A DNA stretch of 64,000 bases from the NCBI GenBank assembly GCA_001801685.1, contig MGYJ01000019.1:26366-90365 (forward strand). The letters are read 5' to 3'. The stretch's first letter is position 1. The number at the start of each line of letters is the position of its first letter. Positions 56,769 to 64,000 of this stretch are shown here, one piece after another. Position numbers and translations under genes: made by a program. The notes under the pieces were generated by a model. The model worked only from the letters and a program-made list of their open reading frames with translations. It did no database searches and was not told where the DNA came from. The DNA is from Gammaproteobacteria bacterium RIFCSPHIGHO2_12_FULL_63_22 (GTDB lineage Bacteria > Pseudomonadota > Gammaproteobacteria > Xanthomonadales > Xanthomonadaceae).

Positions 56769-57912
56769 GCCGCCGGGCCGTCTGGCTGATAGTGCTGCTG
56801 GTCGTGGTGACTATCGCGACCGGTGCGAGCGCCTTCCTGTATTTCTTCAAGCCCGTCACCTCGCAGATTTCGTTGCCGGCGAAGGGCGAGGCGTCCTACA
56901 ACCCGCTGTACGCGCTCAGGCAAAGCCTGCGCGCGCAAGGCATCACGGCCAGTTCCTATCCCAGCCTCAACCCCACCGCACTGGTGCTCGCGCCGCGTGA
57001 CACGCTGGTGTTGTTCACCCAGCCCGAAGCCATCACGCCGACGCAGTCGCGCAGATTGCTGGCATGGGTTCGCGGGGGCGGCCACCTGGTCATGCCGGGC
57101 CCGGAACTCGGCGAGTCGCCCGGCGCGCTTGCCGCGGGACTGGGCCTGAGTGGTCTCCCCGAGCCCGCTCACGTGGAAGGCGATGACTGGGACCGCTACT
57201 GCAGCCGGATCGATTCGCGCGCCAAGCCCTTGAATCCCGATGACCCCAGCGAAAAATACCTGCTCTGCAACAACCGCTTCACCAGCAGCGCGCCGGGCTT
57301 CCAGCCGGGCGAAGGCGATGCGAAGCGCGGTTATCGTTTCGCCCGTATCAGCCATGGCCAGGGCATCGTCACCGTGTCCGACCTGCGCTTCCTCGACAAT
57401 GACAACCTGGACACGCCCGCGTCCCGCGAAATTGCCTTCCAGATAGTTTCGCCACAGCTGGGCAAGGGTGCTTTCCACCTGGTCTATTCGGCCGACATTC
57501 CCTCCCTGTGGCGCCTGCTTGTCCTATACGGCTGGCCGGTGCTGATTCCCGCATTGCTGGCGCTGGCCGCCTGGCTGCTGATGCGCGGGCAACGGTTCGG
57601 ACCCGTGGCGCCGATGCCCGCGGGCAATCGTCGCGCCCTGCTCGAACACGTACAGGCGGCAGGCGAGTTCGCGTTCCGTCGCGGTCGCGGGATCGCCTTG
57701 CACACCGCCGTGCTCAACCTGTTCAAGCAGCGCCTGGCGCGCCGCGAGCCGATGCTCGCCGCGCTCGACGGCGAAGCCCAGGTGATGGCCTTGTCCGAAC
57801 GACTCTCGCTCGATGCGCAATCCATCCGCCACGCACTCCGGCCGCAGGGCATGCAACGCCCCGACCATTTCCTGCAATCCATCTCCACCCTCGTGAAAAT
57901 GAGAAACCGACT

Positions 57913-57916
<4 letters not shown>
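56765..57916 (+). CDS. DUF4350-domain membrane protein
   Basis: The 383-residue protein has an N-terminal helix (RRAVWLIVLLVVVTIATGAS), a periplasmic DUF4350 domain (about 35-235: NPLYALRQSLRAQGITASSY, LVLFTQPEAITPTQSRRLLA, GGGHLVMPGPELGE), a second helix (about 245-265, VLIPALLALAAWLLMRG) and a cytoplasmic tail. The DUF4350 fold resembles a glutamine-amidotransferase-like domain used as a sensor. It overlaps the genes on both sides by 4 bases. Confidence 0.85.
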
Positions 57917-58901
<985 letters not shown>

Positions 58902-58905
<4 letters not shown>

Positions 58906-60206
58906 GGCCAGGCATCACCCTGGTCTGGTGCCTGGCGGCCTGGTCGCTGCTCGGCTTCGCCTGCGCGCTGGGCTGGCTGCCGATATCTGCCTGGCAAATT
59001 TCAGGCGGCGCATTGGCGGCCGTCGCGCTGATCGATGCCTGGACCTTGTCGCGACTGGCCACGCCAGTCGTGCGCCGGATCCTGCCCGGCGTAATTCCGG
59101 TCGGCGTCGAGCGCGATGCCACGCTGCAACTGGAAGCAGGCGATACCCATGCCGTTACGCTGGACGTGCACGACCTGCTGCCGGGCGACTGGCCGGTCCA
59201 CGGCCTGCCGCGCACATTGAGGGTGACGCCTGGCGTGGACTCCACCTTCAATTATCGCTTTACGCCCGCGCAGCGCGGCAGTTTTGAATTCAGCGGCTGC
59301 CAGCTTCGCCTGAAGTCGCCGTTGCGATTGTGGCGGCAGCGCCGGCAAGTCGCGCTTAAACAAACGGTCCGCGTGTATCCCAACTTCGCGCCGCTTGCAC
59401 GGTTTGCCCTGTTCAGCGCCGAACAGGCGTCGCGCGTGGTCGGCGCGCACGTGCAACGCAGCCGCGGCGAGGGCACCGAGTTCCACCAGTTGCGCGAATA
59501 CCGGGTCGGCGACAGCCTGCGCCAGATCGACTGGAAGGCCAGCCAGCGCGCGCGCAAGCTGATCTCGCGCGACTACCAGCACGAGCGCAACCAGCAAGTA
59601 GTGATGCTGCTCGATACCGGCCGACGGCTCTTGGCCAAGGACGATGCCCTGTCGCACTTCGACCACGTGCTCAACGCCAGCCTGGTCGTTTCCTATCTCG
59701 CGCTAAGGCGCGGCGACGCGGTTGGATTGATGGCCAGTGGCGGCGATGCGCGCTGGCTGGCGCCGCAACGCGGCCTGGGCGCGGTGGATACGCTGCTCAA
59801 CACCATCTTCGACCTGGAGGCGCGCCCGGTCGCGACCGACTACCTCGAAGCCGCGACATTATTGATGCAACGGCAACGCCGGCGCGCCCTGGTGATGATC
59901 GTCACCAACGTTCGCGACGAAGACATCGAGGACCTGCTGACCGCCGTGCGCTTGCTGCAGCGGCAACACCTGGTCTGCGTGGCCAGCCTGCGCGAACAGG
60001 CCCTGGACCATGCACTGGAAGGAGCCGTGGACACGATCGAACAAGCCATCGGCGCGGGCGCGCTGGCCCGCTACCTGGAAGACCGCAACCGCGCGCACCA
60101 AAGCCTGCGCAGCCAGGGCGTGATCGTGCTCGACGTGACCTGCGCGCAACTACCGGCGGCGCTGGTCGAGCGCTATCTCGCGGTGAAGCGTGGCGGGCTG
60201 CTGTAG
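58902..60206 (+). CDS. DUF58 (VWA-like) protein, MoxR partner
   Basis: The 434-residue protein has two N-terminal helices (TLVWCLAAWSLLGFACALGW region and SAWQISGGALAAVALIDAWT), a beta-sandwich, and the DUF58 core GEGTEFHQLREYRVGDSLRQ then IDWKASQRARKL, followed by a VWA-like domain whose metal site reads VVMLLDTGRR. It ends the seven-gene run; 33 bp follow before the converging aroE stop. It probably binds MoxR at the membrane. Confidence 0.93.
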
Positions 60207-60239
60207 CTGACTGTTGCTGGCGAAATATTTTCCGCCCGC

Positions 60240-61091
60240 TCAGTCACCGGTACTCAACACCACATCAAGCGCGCGCAGGTCCAGGTACACCGGCTGCGTG
60301 TCCGGCCGTTGCCCGTGCCAGATCTCGAAACTCGCGGCAGCCTGTTCCACCAGCATGCCCAGGCCGTCAATCGCCTGTGCGCAATTCGCGCTGCGCGCCC
60401 AGGCCAGGAATCCGATCGCGGCTTCGCCGTAGCTCAGGTCCACGGCCAGGGTGCGGCCGGCGGCGATGCCGAACGGCAGGTCCATTGTTTCGTGGCCGCG
60501 GCCAGCGGACGTGGCATTGATGATGAAGTCGAACGCGCCCTGCGTGGCCAGGTCGTTCCAATAGCGGGAATGCACGCGACCGGGCTGACCCAGCGCGTCG
60601 GCCAGGGCATCGGCTTTTTCAGGATGGCGATTGACGATGAACAGGTCGCCGATGCCGGCCTCGAGCAAGGCCGGGGCGACGCCGTGCGCCGCGCCACCCG
60701 CACCCAGCAACAAGGTTCGCCGGCCGCGCAGGTCAAGCGCGTTGCGCTCGGTCAGGTCGCGCACCAGGCCGATGCCGTCGGTGTTGTCGCCAAACCAGCC
60801 GCCTTCGTGGCGCACCAGCGTGTTCACCGCGCCGGCATTGCGGGCGCGGTCGCTCAGGCCTGCGCACAGCGCCAGCGCCGATTGCTTGTGCGGCAGGGTC
60901 AGGTTCGCGCCGCGACCGCCATCTGCGGCGAACGCAGCGAGGGCCGCCTGCAGGTCCGCAGGCTCGACATCGATGGCGTCGTACCGCAGCGACAAACCCA
61001 CCTGCTTCGCGAACGCGGCGTGGATGCGGGGCGAAAGCGAGTGGGCGACCGGATGGCCGAAGACTGCATAGCGTGATTGTTGCTGACTCAT
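60240..61091 (-). CDS. aroE: Shikimate dehydrogenase
   Basis: The 283-residue enzyme reduces 3-dehydroshikimate with NADPH. Motifs: [20 protein letters not shown] (shikimate binding), the catalytic Lys in [28 protein letters not shown] and the Rossmann loop [12 protein letters not shown] with NRHPEKA as NADP clamp. AAGGAAG lies 7 bases before the ATG. It follows hemB by 29 bases on the same strand. Confidence 0.96.
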   Translation of the reverse strand: MSQQQSRYAVFGHPVAHSLSPRIHAAFAKQVGLSLRYDAIDVEPADLQAALAAFAADGGRGANLTLPHKQSALALCAGLSDRARNAGAVNTLVRHEGGWFGDNTDGIGLVRDLTERNALDLRGRRTLLLGAGGAAHGVAPALLEAGIGDLFIVNRHPEKADALADALGQPGRVHSRYWNDLATQGAFDFIINATSAGRGHETMDLPFGIAAGRTLAVDLSYGEAAIGFLAWARSANCAQAIDGLGMLVEQAAASFEIWHGQRPDTQPVYLDLRALDVVLSTGD

Positions 61092-61120
61092 TGTCTGCTT
61101 CCTTGTAGGTGGGTCGGCGC

Positions 61121-63000
<1,880 letters not shown>

Positions 63001-63019
63001 TGCGCAGGACCGCAGCGCA

Positions 63020-64000
63020 ATGACCGACGATCCGCACGAGCGCGCGCCCCGGCTGCGCATCACCGCGTTGGAAGTCACCGCGCCCGGGCACGACGCGCCG
63101 CTGCTCGGCCCGCTCGACCTGCAACTGCGGGCCGGCCAATGCCTCGGACTGATCGGCGAATCGGGCAGCGGAAAAAGCCTGACCGTGCTGTCGCTGATGG
63201 GTTTGTTGCCACCGGGACTGAAAGCCACCGGGCGCCTTGAATTCGCGGGCGAGTCGATGCCGCTGTTGTCACCTGCGCACCGCGCCTTGCGCGGCCGCGG
63301 AATCGCCTGGATGCCGCAGGATCCGCAGGCCAGCCTGCATCCGCTGCGCCGCGTCGGCTCGCAGTTGACCGAAAGCCTGCGCGTGTTGCGCGGACTCGAT
63401 GCCGCTTCGGCACTCGCGCAGGCGCGCCGATTGTTCGAGGAACTCGAACTGCCCGACCCGGCAGCACTGCTCGCGCGCTATCCGCACCAACTGTCCGGCG
63501 GACAACGGCAACGGGTCGGACTGGCGCTGGCGCTGGCGGGAAATCCGCAGGTCCTGTTGGCGGACGAGCCGACCTCCGCACTCGACCCGCGCCTGGCCGA
63601 CGAGATACTGGGCTTGCTCGACCGCTTGCGCGCGCAGCGATCCCTGGCGCTGTTGCTGGTAAGCCACGACCTGCCCCTGGTCGGTCGTCACGCGCAACGC
63701 CTGCTGATCCTGCAACGCGGCCGGACGGTCGAGGCCGGCCCCGCGCAAGACATCTTTTCCGCGCCCACGCAGGACTACACCCGCGAACTGCTGGCCGCCG
63801 ATCGCCTGCCCCCTCCGCAACCGGCACGGCAAGGCGACGTCGTACTGGAGGTCTCGAACCTGGTGGTGCGCTACCCGCGCAGCAAGGAGGATGCGGTCCG
63901 GTGCATCGACCTGCAGCTTCGGCAGGGCGAATGCCTGGCCCTGGTCGGCGCCAGCGGCAGCGGCAAGAGTTCGCTCGGCCGCGCCCTGTTGAGGTTGTTC
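63020..64000 (+). CDS. Peptide ABC transporter ATPase, fused double-domain type (cut by window end)
   Basis: The frame is open to the last base; 327 residues are visible. The first ABC domain is complete: Walker A IGESGSGKS (about 47-55), AWMPQDPQASLHPL (Q loop), LSGGQRQRVGLALALA, Walker B VLLADEPTSALDP and the switch LVSHDLP. A second domain starts at about residue 280 (VVLEVSNLVVRYPRSKEDAV) and reaches its Walker A (VGASGSGKSSL) before the cut. This two-domain plan is that of YejF/GsiA-like peptide ATPases. ATG 63020 is used. Confidence 0.92.
   Translation, partial: MTDDPHERAPRLRITALEVTAPGHDAPLLGPLDLQLRAGQCLGLIGESGSGKSLTVLSLMGLLPPGLKATGRLEFAGESMPLLSPAHRALRGRGIAWMPQDPQASLHPLRRVGSQLTESLRVLRGLDAASALAQARRLFEELELPDPAALLARYPHQLSGGQRQRVGLALALAGNPQVLLADEPTSALDPRLADEILGLLDRLRAQRSLALLLVSHDLPLVGRHAQRLLILQRGRTVEAGPAQDIFSAPTQDYTRELLAADRLPPPQPARQGDVVLEVSNLVVRYPRSKEDAVRCIDLQLRQGECLALVGASGSGKSSLGRALLRLF

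Overview
The window looks like a chromosomal segment of a high-GC gammaproteobacterium of the Xanthomonadales/Lysobacterales group; I do not call a genus. Pointers are a XanB2-type chorismatase, a large Oar-like TonB-dependent receptor, a DUF2782 gene divergent from polA, a Rho with a long disordered N-terminus, GTGGGAGCGG-type REP palindromes, and a small-RNA locus after polA with C-rich loops resembling Xanthomonas sX13. Most of the sequence is conserved chromosomal core. I see no rRNA, tRNA, CRISPR array, prophage, integrase or complete insertion sequence.

Layout. 1-9.1 kb is the most accessory part: a cut serine hydrolase, two or three tiny membrane or exported ORFs, a methyltransferase, a LytS/LytTR two-component pair, a metallo-beta-lactamase-fold exported protein followed by a decayed 3' copy of itself, a GNAT acetyltransferase and a TonB-dependent receptor. 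A 75-bp repeat carrying a terminator hairpin occurs twice here (4948-5023 and 5990-6065). 9.2-14.2 kb is a leftward unit rhlB-ftsE-ftsX-double-receiver regulator-ung. 14.4-20.4 kb has trxA, a REP pair, rho with its terminator, two tandem exported TonB-C-like proteins and a KefC-type K+/H+ antiporter. 20.4-29.2 kb has a 1099-residue ankyrin membrane protein coupled to ycgL, an S9 peptidase, two divergent short-chain dehydrogenases and a saccharopine-dehydrogenase-like protein.

29.3-33.5 kb is a c-di-GMP locus: a stand-alone EAL protein with lost catalytic residues is coupled to a 1120-residue membrane PAS-PAS-LOV-GGDEF-EAL protein. In that protein the LOV cysteine and the EAL motifs are intact, but the GGDEF motif is degenerate, so it is probably a light-responsive phosphodiesterase. 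33.5-41.9 kb holds uvrD, a membrane Ser/Thr kinase, a TRAP transporter split between two loci (dctP rightward, dctQM leftward) around a diheme cytochrome c, and a perfect 46-bp REP palindrome.

41.9-53 kb holds polA (with an in-frame insertion before the HDE motif), the sRNA locus, hemF, the chorismatase, xthA, ltaE, prlC, a small exported protein and a coniferyl-aldehyde-dehydrogenase-like enzyme. Two convergent gene pairs here share the same CTAG as both stop codons.

53.0-60.2 kb is one run of seven overlapping rightward genes: gamma-carbonic anhydrase, RDD, SpoIIM-like, DUF4129, DUF4350, MoxR and DUF58. The last six form a membrane MoxR/DUF58 system of unknown substrate. The window closes with aroE and hemB leftward and an oligopeptide-type ABC permease and ATPase rightward, the latter cut by the window end.
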